Positions 35,078 through 47,013 of a DNA stretch of 64,000 bases are shown here, piece by piece (positions within the stretch are counted from its first letter, which is position 1; each line of letters opens with the position of its first letter). The DNA lies in the NCBI RefSeq assembly GCF_963678975.1, contig NC_089273.1, forward strand, positions 23,392,356 through 23,456,355, in the 5' to 3' direction. The translations under genes were made by a program, and so were the position numbers. The DNA comes from Dysidea avara (Eukaryota; Porifera; Demospongiae; Dictyoceratida; Dysideidae). The notes under the pieces are model-generated. The model was not told the DNA's origin, did no database searches, and saw only the letters and a list, made by a program, of their open reading frames with translations.

Positions 35078-36370
35078 CTAGGGCATACCCAACAGCACTA
35101 CCAGTGAATACAGAATGAGCATTAATAGCCATGCACCGTAGCATAATTAACAAGCTGACAATTGGCTGTTTCTTCTGCTTGGCCTCTGTACTGACTTGGA
35201 AAAAGAACTACGGCAGCTTTGTAAGCAGCCCAGTTATTTGGCCACAGTGGAAGTATTAGTGGACTACTATGGAGCTAGCTACCAGTATAATGTAATACAT
35301 TCCTACCATAGATATTCGAGTGTATTCTAATATCTATGTTCCTACTTACCATTTATAGTACTCTAGTTTCTTTGTTCAGTAGTTACCCCACTGAAACTTG
35401 GTATAATCATTGGAAGACATTTGATCACTTACACTGATTTTCAAAACAAACCGCTGTACAAATATCCTGCAAGTCTGAAACGTAAAAGCGCTTTAAGGTT
35501 ACGGGATACTGTAAACCCCACATGTACACTATCGATCATTTTTCATGATTAGGGGTTTGATTTTTCTTAATGCATTGTTATCAAATATTTATGCATTCTT
35601 GACTTCTCATTAATCGACATGGAATTCAAATGTTGTTATGGAAATATGAGTTGTCCCCATGCCAATTAGTGAAAACTATGAACCAAAAATCAGACCAATG
35701 AAGAAACATGAGAACTTACTAACAATTCTAAGGTTTGAAGAACATCACTTGTGAGGGACTGACAAGAGGATTTGTGAATAATGTGTATAGTTGCTGAAAT
35801 ATGACTACAATATGGCCTAAAGCAAGACACTGTGGTCACAAAATTAATTTTTAAATTGATATCACAAGCACTAGAAACATTATTTCTAACAAATGGCTCC
35901 GTCAGGACCTAGACAAGAAGCCAGACTAGTAGTCTGTTTATACAAAATGTTAACAACTAGTTTGACAGTCCTGATTTTTGGTTCAGGAAAATATCGCCAT
36001 TAGTCAGCAAAACTACGCATGCGCTTACAGGTGCGCCAGTTGCTAAGTGTGTTGTATCTATGTTATCTTGTACTGTTACGTGTGTTTTCTTGTACCTTGT
36101 AACTGTCCAGTCAGCACGCTATTATTCTCCCAACAATTTAAGCCTGTTACCAGCTGATACAAAACACAACAACACCAAGCCCGCCTTAATTACGTAATAA
36201 AATTTTTGTTTGACAGTCGCTCAGTATCCCGTAACCTTAATAAGAGTTGTAATGTACGTGTTACGTCACCTCGTGATTCACCCGCAAAATACTGTGGTTA
36301 CATATACTAGTCACGTGAGTGACATGGGATTGGGTGAACTTAGTCAATCCCCCAAGAAGCCGGCGCGCAA
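35078..36370 (-). repeat. Right outer arm of the 7.9-kb palindrome, with an insertion
   Basis: Inverted match to 28470-28943, split by the TTAA element 35497-36236. Removing the element and one TTAA gives AAGCGCTTTAATAAGAG, close to AAGCGCTCTAATAAGAG in the other arm. Confidence 0.85.
35497..36236. mobile_element. TTAA-specific element (piggyBac/Kolobok type)
   Basis: The 15-bp ends GGTTACGGGATACTG and CAGTATCCCGTAACC are inverted. TTAA flanks both (35493-35496 and 36237-36240). The paralogous arm at 28470-28943 provides an empty site, so insertion is shown directly. The 740-bp body has no transposase, so it is non-autonomous. Confidence 0.9.
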
Positions 36371-37149
36371 CCCCGTGAGTATATTGACAGGAAGAAAGAA
36401 AACGCAATTTTCGCACCACCGTAGCTCTGTGCTGCCTTGATGAAACAAGACAAATTTTGCTGTGTACATTTCCTCCAACTTCAGTACTTCACATTCCAAA
36501 TTTGAACGAAATCGCTTCAGGCATTCCTGAGATATGTGACTTCAAAAATTGGCTTAGTTTCTTCGTTTTTTTTTCTTCTTATTTTTCTTCCTCTTTTCGC
36601 ACACTTACAAAAACTGCTATAAAACGCGAACGCATTATCCGATTGCCTTGAAATTTGGCACACAGAAGGGGGGTATAAAGGCGCATCTCGGTACCAACTT
36701 TGGCTGGAATACCATAAACAGGCAAAGAGTTATGAGCGATTATGCACGAAAAATAACACCAATATGTTGTCACGCCTACAGGGTAAACCGCGTATGGGAA
36801 GAAGCTGAAAATCGGTGGGTGAATAGGTTAACTATTGAACCTCAAACCTTTTGTGGTTTGAAAGAAATCGAGCTAAAAACCAGGAAGATACAGCGAAAAA
36901 ATCAACAGTGTGTAACAATTACGCAATCGAGATTAGCTAATTTTTAATTTTATTATTATTATTATTATGCTTGCCACGCCTACCAGATAAACCACTTGGG
37001 GTAATGCTTTGAAAATCGCTGTACAGATGGAGTTATCATCTTAGAAAGGCTCTTCAATGGTGTAGAAGAATCAGACTTAAAGCCACGGAGTTATAACACG
37101 AAATTCAACTTGGTGTAGCAAGTGCGAGATCGAGATACTTTAATAGAGC

Positions 37150-39925
37150 AGTCACCCTGAACAGAATTCAAGAGATCAGTTAGAAATAAGTAACCTGTAT
37201 AGAGATCAGCTACAAACAAATCACCCTGTAGAGAGTTCAGCTACAAACAATTCACCCTGTTCAGACATCAGTTAGAAGAAGTTTTCTTGTAGAGAGTTCA
37301 GTTACAAACAAATCACCCTGTTGAAAGATCAGCTAGAAGATGTCACCTTGTAGATAGTTCAGTTACAAAGAAACCACCATGTAGAGAATTCAGCTACAAA
37401 CTAGTGACCCTGTAGATACATCAGCTAGAAGAAGTTACCTTGTAGAGAGTTCAGCTACAAAGAAACCATTCTGTAAAGAGCTCAGCTGCAAACAAATCAC
37501 CTATACAGAATTCAGCTACAAACAAATCACCCTGTAGAGAGATCAGCTAGAAGAAGTTACCTTGTAGATAGTTCAGCTACAAACAAATCATCCTGTAGAG
37601 AGATCAGCTAGAAGAAGTTACCTTGTAGATAGTTCAGCTACAAACAATTCACCCTGTACAGAGCTCAGTTAAAAGAGGTTTCCTTGTAGAAAGTTCAGCT
37701 ACAAACAAATCACCCTGTAGAGAGATAAGTAAGAAGAAGTTACCTTGTAGATCGTTCAGCTACAAACAATTCACCCTGTAAAGAGATCAGCTAGAAGAAG
37801 TTACCTTGTAGAGAGTTCAGCTACAAAGAAACCATCATGTAGAGAATTCAGCTGCAAACAAATCATGTATAGAGAGTTAAGCTACAAATAAATCTCCCTG
37901 TAGAGAGATCAGCTAGAAGAAGTTTCCTTGTAGAGAGTTCTACTACAAACAAATCACCCTGTAGAAAGATCAGCTAGAAGAAGTTACCTTGTAGAGAGTT
38001 CAGCTACAAAGAAACCATCATGTAGAGAATTCAGCTGCAAACAAATCATGTATAGAGAGTTAAGCTACAAATAAATCTCCCTGTAGAGAGATCAGCTAGA
38101 AGAAGTTTCCTTGTAGAGAGTTCTACTACAAACAAATCACCCTGTAGAAAGATCAGCTAGAAGAAATCACCTTGTAGAGAGTTCAGCTTCAAAGAAACAA
38201 TCATGTGAGAGTTCAGGTACAAACAAATTGTCCTGTAGAGAGATCAGCTAGAAGAAGTTACCTTGTAGAGAGTTCAGCTACAAAGAAACCATCATGTAGA
38301 TAGTTCAGGTACAAACAAATCACCCTGTAGAAAGATCAGCTATAGAAGAAATCACCTTGTAGAGAGTTCAGCTACAAAGAATCTATCATGTAGAGAGTTC
38401 AACTACAAACAAATCACCCTGTAGAAAGATCAGCTATAGAAGAAATCACCTTGTAAAGAGTTCAGCTACAAAGAAACCATCATGTAGAGAGTTCAGCAAC
38501 AAACAAATCGGCCTGTAGAGAGATCAGCTAGAAGAAATTACCTTGTAGAGAGTTCAGCTACAAAGAAACCATCATGTAGAGAGTTCAGCTGCAAACAAAT
38601 CACCTGTAGAGAGTTAAGCTACAAACAAATCTCCCTGTAGAGAGATCAGTTAGAAGAAGTCACCTTGCAGGGAGTTCAGTTACAAAGAAATAAACCATGT
38701 AGAGAGTTCAGCTGCAAACAAATCACCTGTAGAGAGTTCAGCTAGAAACAAGTCACCCTGTAGAGAGATCAGCTAGAAACAAGTCACCTTATAGCGAGTT
38801 CAGCTAGAAGAAGTCACATTGTAGAGCTACAAAGAAACTACCATGTAGAGTTCAGCTGCAAACAAATCACCCTGTAGAGAGATCAGCTAGAAGAAGTTAC
38901 CTTATAGGGAGTTCAGCTATGAACAGATCACCCTGTAGAGAGTTCAGCTACAAACAAATCACCCTGTAGAGAGTTCAGTTACAAAGAAACCACCATGTAG
39001 AGTTCAGCTGCAAAAAAAATCAATCACTCTGTAGAGAGTTCAGCTAGAAGAAGTCACCTTGTAGAGAGTTAAGCTGCAAATAAATCACCCTGTAGAGAAT
39101 TCAGCTACAAACAAATCACCCTGTAGAAAGATCAGCTAGAAGAAGTTACCTTGTAGAGAGTTCAGCTACAAAGAAATCACCATGTAGAGAGTTCAGCTGC
39201 AAACAAATCACCCTGTAGAGAGATCAGCTAGAAGAAGTTACCTTGTAGGGATTTCAGCTACAAACAAATCACCCTGTAGAGAGTTCAGCTACAAAGAAAC
39301 CATTCTGTAAAGAGCTCAGCTGCAAACAAATCACTTGTACAGAATTCAGCTACAAACAAATCACCCTGTTGAGAGATCAGCAAGAAGAAATTACCTTGTA
39401 GATAGTTCAGTTACAAACAAATCACCCTGTAGAAAGATCAGTTAGAAGAAGTTACCTTGGAGAAAGTTCAGCTACAAAGAAACCATTTTGTAAAGAGCTC
39501 AGCTGCAAACAAATCACCTGTACAGAATTCAACTACGAACAAATCTCCCTGTAGAGAGATCAGCTAGAAGAAATTACCTTGTAGAGAGTTCAGCTACAAA
39601 GAAACCACCATGTAGAGAGTTCAGCTGCAAAGAAATCACCCTGTAGAAAATTCTGCCAGAAACAAGTTGCCCTGTAGAAAGATCAGTTAGAAGAAGTTAC
39701 CTTTTAGAGAGTTCAGCTACAAAGAAACCATTCTGTAAAGAGCTCAGCTGCAAACAAATCACCTATACAAATTTCAGCTACAAACACATCACCCTGTAGA
39801 GAGATCAGCTAGAAGAAGTTACCTTGTAGATCATTCAGCTACAAACAATTCACCCTGTAGAGAGAGCAATTAGAAGAAGTCACCTTGTAGAGTGTCCAGT
39901 TACAAAGAAACCACCATGGAGATTT
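37150..39925 (+). repeat. 2.8-kb tandem array of ~30/31-bp subunits
   Basis: About 90 subunits begin GTAGAGAG(T/A)TCAGCTA. Three main types alternate: ..CAAACAAATCACCCT, ..GAAGAAGTTACCTT and ..CAAAGAAACCATCAT. They give a loose higher-order period of about 92 bp. Length per triple is not a multiple of three and no frame stays open, so it is not coding. One stretch (about 37815-37950) is repeated nearly verbatim at 37985-38120, a sign of unequal exchange. The array starts right after a CTTTAATAGAGCAGTCACCC motif. Confidence 0.95.
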
Positions 39926-39941
39926 CTGTAATCAATATATG

Positions 39942-40155
39942 TGACCGGATTTGCGAAAAGGGGTCTTCCACACACATACAATTCCGTAAACGTTGGAGAC
40001 CATAACTCAGTGTTCAAGTAACATATTAACCTGAAAATTTCACCATGTATTCAGTCCAAATATCAAGGCAATAGCTCTTTCCAATCCGAAGTTATCAATT
40101 GTCAAAGTTGGCAAATTGGATGTGTGTGGAAGACCCCTTTTCGCAAATGCGGTTA
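39942..40155. mobile_element. MITE with TGACCGGATTTGCGAAAAGG ends
   Basis: The left TGACCGGATTTGCGAAAAGG, then GGTCTTCCACACAC, is inverted at the right (GTGTGTGGAAGACCCCTTTT, then CGCAAATGCGGTTA). It directly abuts the tandem array. Second copy of the family at 32267-32496. Confidence 0.8.
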
Positions 40156-40302
40156 AATATGTATTATACAGTATATATAATTTGTACATTTTCTGATAAA
40201 ATATTTAAAGTACATCTACTTCATCTTTTCTTCTTCCTGTAGTAAAGAAAAAAATGCAGGTAAAAAGTCCCAAAGCTGGTATACAAATACAAAAAGAAAT
40301 GA

Positions 40303-40626
40303 AATCTAATCCAAAACAGCCAAGCTGTAAAAAAAGTGTGCGGCCCTCAGAAAGGCTATGGTGAAAAAAGATGTGAAATCCAAGGTGGCGGCCAAGAAAT
40401 GGCTGTGATGGTAGGTTAATGGTAAAAATTTTAATAATGACAATTCAGGTAAATTTTGTGAAGCGACACAAAAATTCACCTGAATTGTCGTTATTAAAAT
40501 TTTTACCATTAACCTACCATCACAGCCATTTCTTGGCCGCCACCTTGGATTTCACATCTTTTTTCACCATAGCCTTTCTGAGTGCCGCACACTTTTTTTA
40601 CAGCTTGGCTGTTTTGGATTAGATTA
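40303..40626. mobile_element. Fold-back MITE, near-perfect 324-bp palindrome
   Basis: Two arms of about 155 bp (AATCTAATCCAAAACAGCC on the outside, AATTCACCTGAATTGTC near the centre) face each other with a tiny spacer near 40465 and only a few mismatches. Mirror-image open frames on both strands are a by-product of the palindrome. Confidence 0.9.
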
Positions 40627-41184
40627 TAATATTACTGATTTTTCTAGCTAGTTATCCTTGAAAATGCATTGGATACCTGTGTATACTTAGTGTATACACA
40701 ATATGCATAGTTTTATTTGTGAATCATTTGCTTTATTCATGTAATATTCTGACTGGTCTGTCTACAAAGAAGTGGTCAATCTTGAGAGATTTTACCTAGC
40801 TGATATGCTGTTCTCCGTAAAATAGTTATGTGGTTAAAATTTCATGTCATTATTAGTTTCCTATCTAGATTTATGACACTTTGAATATTGTGTTTGATGC
40901 CATGCGATATGTGTAAAAAGCATTGAAATACTGTACACAAAAATCATCACACTATCAACTTCTTTTGCTCATATTTTTTGATAAGAACCACCAATTGGGG
41001 GGGTTGCACTAAAATTACCCTGAAAAATAGCACAATATTTTCATACCAATGAATACATGGAATGTTAATTATTTGGAAATCTCCACTATTAGAGTGTTTT
41101 GATCTAACTAATGTTCTGGACATTTTAGGAAAAGAAACTTTTGACATTTTTAAGATAGGGGTTAGTCAAAACCCTATGTAAGTG

Positions 41185-41505
41185 GATTTGGATTGTGTAC
41201 ATGTGTGCTGGGTGCAGTAGCCAGGCTACTACTATCAGAGAAGCCTAAATTCAATGTAGCTATTTGGGAAAAATCAAGGTGCGGCCATTGTATATGTATC
41301 TATTTACTATTGAACGGTATCTGATGTTCTCAATGTTCACAAAAGTAGCTTTGAATTCACTATAGGTAACTACTTGATTTGCACGAGCTTCACATGTAGT
41401 TGAATTTAAGATTGCACAACAGAGGTGATTTGGACCTTTGTAATTCACAGCCAATAAGGACTAAGCCAAATATCTGCATATATTTGGTAGGGTCCCAATG
41501 ACACT
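41185..41505 (-). repeat. Dispersed repeat, inverted copy of 26525-26845
   Basis: See 26525-26845 for shared phrases. The match ends near ATATTTGG at about 41487. Sequence beyond is unrelated. Confidence 0.7.
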
Positions 41506-41649
41506 GCTTGAAGTTCCTAGAGTGGTATATCCCCAGTATATGGAACACACTGTTAATATAGAAGTGGTCATAACACACCAGCACAGGTGTGATATTGCTG
41601 TCCAATCTGGCACATCTTTACAAGGGTAGTACGCATACCACATCAATCA

Positions 41650-44450
41650 CACTAATAAGAGTGTGACCATAAGTTTACAAATGACAAAAAGCACTTAATG
41701 GATTTAGGAGTGGGAGGCATGTCATAACAAGCTATTATCAAAGTCAACTACTAATCTCAGTACTATTTGTGAAAAGCTGCATCATCTACAGTTTCGCAAT
41801 TGGTGTTACAATCCTGGAATGTCAACAATCTACAAACAGTACACAACACTATGTGTCAGTCAGCAACTTACCTACTTTAACATCTCTACTTAAACATTGT
41901 TTTTAAAACCTATATCAGCCAGCATGGAGTTTCATTGTGGGTTTTAATTTCACTCAACCAAGGCTTACATGTTCTACAGTATGATATGTACTGGCCCTAC
42001 TGATCATTAGTACACAGTATTGTTATCCCTTTACTGTTGTTTACATTCTGATGTCTGATGACATAATTGATGTATTTTATTTAGCGATGAGCTAATGGAA
42101 ATTAATTTTGTTGATACAAACATATATACCAGCTTTGTGCATTGATCTGAACTGCCTGTGTGTAATGGCTTAGCACAAAATGAGTTTATTGTCACAATTA
42201 TATTTTAAACACATAAATTCAATGAAATTGATACTTTGTGATCCTTCTTACAACCCCTCAATGATAAAGGATGCCACAAAATACCTCTTTTAAATACTGG
42301 AATCATCTATAATGGCAGAGAATAACTTTTCATGTATAAATATTGGTGTCATACACACCAATGTACAGTCACACTGTTTGTCTTATGTGCTTTACACACC
42401 ATATCCTGAAAATGTGACTGCACCCCTAGGGTGTGCTGCTGTTTAAGTGTGCTATGACCACCTGAGTTTTAACAGTGCAGTTATTTGTTTGTTATTTTAG
42501 TAGTTTTTCAGTAAACCCGCATCCACTGATGTTTTACTGAGAATTTAAAACTTAGCTAAACAATTATCTTCCATATACTTCAAGTTACTGATATTTTTCT
42601 ATCAGTATAACTGGGTACAACTACAGTAAAGCAGCTTAACAAATTAGTAAACTAAGAACCTTCAAGCAGTGTGGAAAAATCGCCTTTCTCCAAACACTTT
42701 CTTTACTACTGCAGGATACTTAGCTTGTTGTACTGATATTTGAACCACAACAAATAAGAAGCCGCAAATCTTTTAGATTGAGAAATCGGCACATCGTATT
42801 TTCGGGTATTTCGTGATTTGCAGTAAAAACATGGAATTGTAAGTGCAGCTTCTTGCAGAGGACTGAGTCGAACATTCTAATTAACTGTATGTTATCTTAA
42901 GTTGTTGTGCTGTGTAAACATGCATAGTAATGGGTAAACGTCTAGCTGGGTGGCTTACAATGGATTGTTTTTCTGTCCGCAGAATCATGAAAAATGTATT
43001 TGAGTTTCTCTGGCTCCTACCACGCGAGAAGCCAAATCTTCCTCACAATATGGCCATGAAATTGGATGTTCCCTCCATCTATAATGCAAGTTTGAAAAGA
43101 ATCTTAAACTGTATGCTATCTGGCTGGTGACGACGCTATATTACGGTGATTTTACGAAACAATATACAGCCCACTGCTTGTGCAATTGAAACTACTTTAC
43201 TGATTATGGATTAATTGTGACACTAACCACTTGCACTTTAAGTATATCAAACCGGATGGCATGAAGCTGCAGCTGCTTTGGTGGCAGAGATCGCCGATGT
43301 CCCAAATTGGCGATAAAATATTTCATTATAACCAGCCAGATAGCATACATCCTTAGATACCTTCCATTTTTGCAGTACAGACTAAGTAAACATCCAACCG
43401 TTTCACCATGTGGTGAAGAAACATATCAAAACTACTCTGTACATTTTGTCAAATCACAGCCATCACAGCAAAAACCTCAATGGTCAATTTTTTTCACAGA
43501 AATCTAAGTTTTACCCTTAATTCTAAAGAATTAAACATTAAAAAGATGTAATATCTACTTTATAACCCTTTCACTACCTCAGGTTTGTCAAACAAGCTGA
43601 TTAAAAAAACCTTGTCATTCCTTGTAATTCCCTTGTCCAATACAAAATACATGCGTTTTGTAATATATTCAGAAAACACAAAAGTACAGCCATTAGCACC
43701 CATAATTTCTACAGCACATTATACAATGAAAGAAAGCCCATGAATTGCCCTATACAATGCCGCCCGTACTGGGATTGTAACGTTACCACAGTGTCACTTA
43801 TTCATTGTTGATTACGGCATAATGCGCACTCCATACAAAAGCCTATTGGAGAAATTGATTACGCAGGTGGACAAATCCCAAAAGTACAGGCTGTTATCCT
43901 CCACCAAATCCCCAAAACTTGGTATCATTGTATGTGTTGAAGCGTACTGATTAAGAATCCACCCGTACTGAGTGTTTAACTGGTAATTTTACAGAGAAGT
44001 ACTCGAAAAACCTTGTTTTTCCAGCATTATTTTACGTACCTCATGATGCGTAATTCACCAGAACAAGGCTCTCTCTGCCCTTCCTGTTCGTCTCAGAGCA
44101 AAATCTGATATACCACAGGACTCGCCTGACATTACCGAGTTCGATAAACCAAACGGTGTTTCCGTAAACTAAAGTATGCGGAAGTTATAGTGGTTTGTTT
44201 ACGAGGTGGTGTAATTTTTACCGGAAACGGGAAAAACCTTGCGGAATCCGGTAAATTTGACATTTGTTTTGATATGATCTGGCTTCTCTCGTCGTAGATG
44301 GTAGTGCGCTCAAAACATTTATTTTTTACGATGCTTCTTTGAAGAAAGCAACCTTGTGCAAGCAACATAGCCAGACATTTATCAATAACTATGCATGTTT
44401 GGAGAGCCGAACCAATAATCTGGAGCTGAACCGACTAGCTGACCAGCTCA
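41650..44450. other. Gene-free stretch
   Basis: No supported coding region, RNA gene or repeat end. Some decayed imperfect repeats may be present that I cannot define. Confidence 0.4.
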
Positions 44451-44451
44451 G

Positions 44452-45290
44452 CTTTTTTTTTTGTTGTTGTTTTTTTTTTGAAACTATCAGAATAATGATG
44501 AAATGACAAAATTACATACAGAGCCTCGGACACATGCGACTACAAAGATAAGATCCGCGTAGGCATGGCAAGGATACATACAAAAATAATTAACTACAAA
44601 ACTTAACTTAAAGTGTCCAGGTTGGATTACTACGTGCATAAAAGATTCTCTGAGAGGAAGTTATAGCCACAGCAGCTGCTCTATCAAGCAATGCTTTCGT
44701 CTTGGACAAACTCAGATTTGAAACTCTTTTCATAGATGTTACTGTCTCTGTAAGGTAATGGCCAAGGCAACCAATTTCAACTGTGTGGTAATGACTAACA
44801 AAACCAAGCGGTCAAGCTCAGCAATAATTTGCAGATATTCTGGCTTCTCCTGCTTACGTTCTCGTGCAGCAGAAAGGTCAGCACGAGAATTAAATGGGCA
44901 GGTAAGTTCCAGAAGTACAACAGATTTCATTTCTGCATTATATATAACAATGTCAGGTCGGTGAGAACACACTAGTACAGCAGGGGGAATGGTGGCAGGA
45001 GGAGAGTCAGACGCACGTTTGCCATCCAAATCAGCAAATATTTCTACATTATCCAAACAAGCTTGCAACTCAGACATCAAACATAATAAAACAGCATCAT
45101 GACGAAAAGTAAACCTGCCTTGCTGCAAAGCCACAGGACACCCATTTAGCACATGGTGACAAGTTGGACGAGGTGACAAACAAAGTGAACAAGTTATATT
45201 ACTCACATGCAATCTTTGGACGATCATATCTACATGTATAGCTACGTGCAGTTTACAGATGCTATTGAAAATGCACGACACGAGTAGTTA
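44452..45290 (-). pseudogene. 3' end of an R2/R4-type LINE with poly-A-like tail
   Basis: The minus-strand frame 45281-44739 encodes a Cys/His knuckle (CSLCLSPRPTCHHVLNGCP), then RPDIVIYNAEMKSVVLLELT and CPFNSRADLSAAR. This resembles the restriction-like endonuclease region at the C-terminus of R2/R4/NeSL-type LINEs. The non-coding end finishes at 44453-44480 in an A-rich tail broken by CAACAAC. The element is 5'-truncated: no reverse transcriptase is present. Clade assignment is by motif. Confidence 0.7.
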
Positions 45291-45434
45291 CCTAGTTTCT
45301 CAGCCTATCTATACTACACGTACCAATTACCTTACAGAGCATATAGCATTCGTATCGTTTTGTACAGAAATGATTGTGAGTTCTATGTACAGTATCACGT
45401 GTGCTGACAGTTGGCATTTATCACGTATATATTT

Positions 45435-45660
45435 TTTATTATTATTAGCACTTTACAGTGACCAGCACTGAAGGTCTGACAGCAACATGTGCTGCAGCCT
45501 TAGGATTACCTAACCAAATTTCAGAGACTTAGACCTAATGACTTGACTTACTGGAAAAGTGTAACAGAAAAGGGGCCAAAGTAAGGGAAAAAATCTATCC
45601 AACCCCAGGATTCGAACTGCTGGTCATCCAATATCTAGTCGGGGCCACACTCAGTCTTCC
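45435..45660 (-). mobile_element. tRNA-related SINE with LINE-like tail
   Basis: The minus strand starts with a tRNA-like head: the B-box-like CAGTTCGAATCC is at 45608-45619. It continues through an unrelated body into TGCAGCACATGTTGCTGTCA, then GTGCTGGTCACTGTAAAG, and ends in a TAATAA tail (45435-45450). A second tail copy in the same orientation lies at 45695-45765, and another is at 21699-21755. Confidence 0.6.
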
Positions 45661-45694
45661 TCCAGGAGGGATGGATTTTCTTCCTTGAACCTAA

Positions 45695-45765
45695 AGTATT
45701 TATTATTACCACTTTACAGTGACCAGCACTGGAGGTCTGAGAGCAACATGTGCTGCATCCTTAGG
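45695..45765 (-). repeat. Second SINE tail copy
   Basis: TTATTATTACCACTTTACAG, then TGACCAGCACTGGAGGTC, repeats the tail of the neighbouring SINE with a few changes. The head is absent or eroded. Confidence 0.55.
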
Positions 45766-46779
45766 ATTAAGTGTAAGGCAGGTGCCTTCTTTCATTCTAA
45801 ACCAGCACACTTATATCACAATTCAATCTTCATAAAATAATCATTAGTATTCTTTGGCTTGTCTCTCTTGGCTTCTTTTACTGGGCGAAGAGCTGGCAGT
45901 GACAAACCAGGTGACTCATTCCGCGGAAAGAAGCTGTACACCCATACATTACATGGCGGCCATCTGGATGATATTTTGAGTAGAAATCACTCCTCTTCAA
46001 CTACCCACTCGTCCTGTCGAGATACTGAGCAAACTCTCAGTCTCACCCACATCGCGCCATTTTCAAATACTGATTGGTCTCGTGACTGTCCACCAGTATA
46101 TTCACATGATGATCCGTTCACTTCCTACAAACCAGTATAGTAGTATACTGCATTTTTGTAGCTATGTAGTGTAGCTTTTATTGTAGCTGACTAGCTATTT
46201 GAATTCACTGTATAGCTATACAGCTAACTGCCTAATCGATTAATTATATCCTAGGGGCTATGCTGCATGTGAAATCAGGGGACAAGCTGCAAGTTTCTAT
46301 CTAGTCAAATTTAGCATCAACTTTAAGTTTTAAGGCGTTCTCAAGCCTTTAAATTGAAAAATTCTGCAGCTCCTGGGGGTTGCACCCCCAGACCCCCCTT
46401 GATAACAAATCACTTTGTTGAAATAGATTTCCATTCCTACAATCTAAATAGATAAAAGGGATCCTAGGTAGTTTAATAATGTGTTCTTAGTGCTTTTCTT
46501 AAATTAAATCACATGTATAAATAATGGTCTAAAGAGAAAAAATGTTTGGTTTTATAAATGAACAAATCACTCAGTTTGTAAGTTAATTGTTGTCCCATGC
46601 AATGTGAAACTGCTACATAGTCTGATGTAACTGAGTGTATCTCCTAGACAACAGAAGCTATGAGTATGAAATTTCACAGCAAGAAGGATTTATAGTTGCT
46701 TCATCAGAATGTGCAAAAAAAATTTAAATTCTCTGAAATTTTCAATTGAGTTTTCCCACAAATTTTGCTTGTGCCCAAA

Positions 46780-46835
46780 TGTATGGCTTTCCAAATTATG
46801 GTCACATTTGTACTACATTGATGATTTAAAGATGT
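46780..46835 (+). pseudogene. LINE reverse transcriptase, part left of the LTR insertion
   Basis: It encodes WLSKLWSHLYYIDDLKM, the YxDD catalytic box of a LINE reverse transcriptase. The protein-like sequence resumes after the LTR element as MYSSSRKELERMIAVLS. The LTR element therefore landed just after the catalytic box. The upstream extent is unclear. Confidence 0.65.
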
Positions 46836-46977
46836 TGTAGTAGATTGATTTTCACGCATGCGCACATTTGTAACACGCGCTCACTGAGTGAGTGTTCAGT
46901 TCAGTTGACGGTGTGCATTAAATGGTAGTTGTTCAAAATGATATCCATGTGAATCATTAAACTGTTGCGTTATCACA
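46836..46977 (+). repeat. 5' LTR, 142 bp
   Basis: Starts TGTAGTAGATTG and ends GTTATCACA (TG...CA form). Differs from the 3' LTR at about two positions. Contains ACGCATGCGC near its start. Confidence 0.93.
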
Positions 46978-47013
46978 TTTTGCGACGAGGACTATCGTAT
47001 CCTACGCTACGTA

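Noticed and set aside
37150-39925. CRISPR-like array of short repeats
   Set aside because: There are no unique spacers. Every subunit is a variant of the same 30/31-bp sequence, and the context is eukaryotic.
40306-40622. Two mirror-image 67-codon frames on opposite strands
   Set aside because: They are produced by the fold-back palindrome; no independent coding signal.
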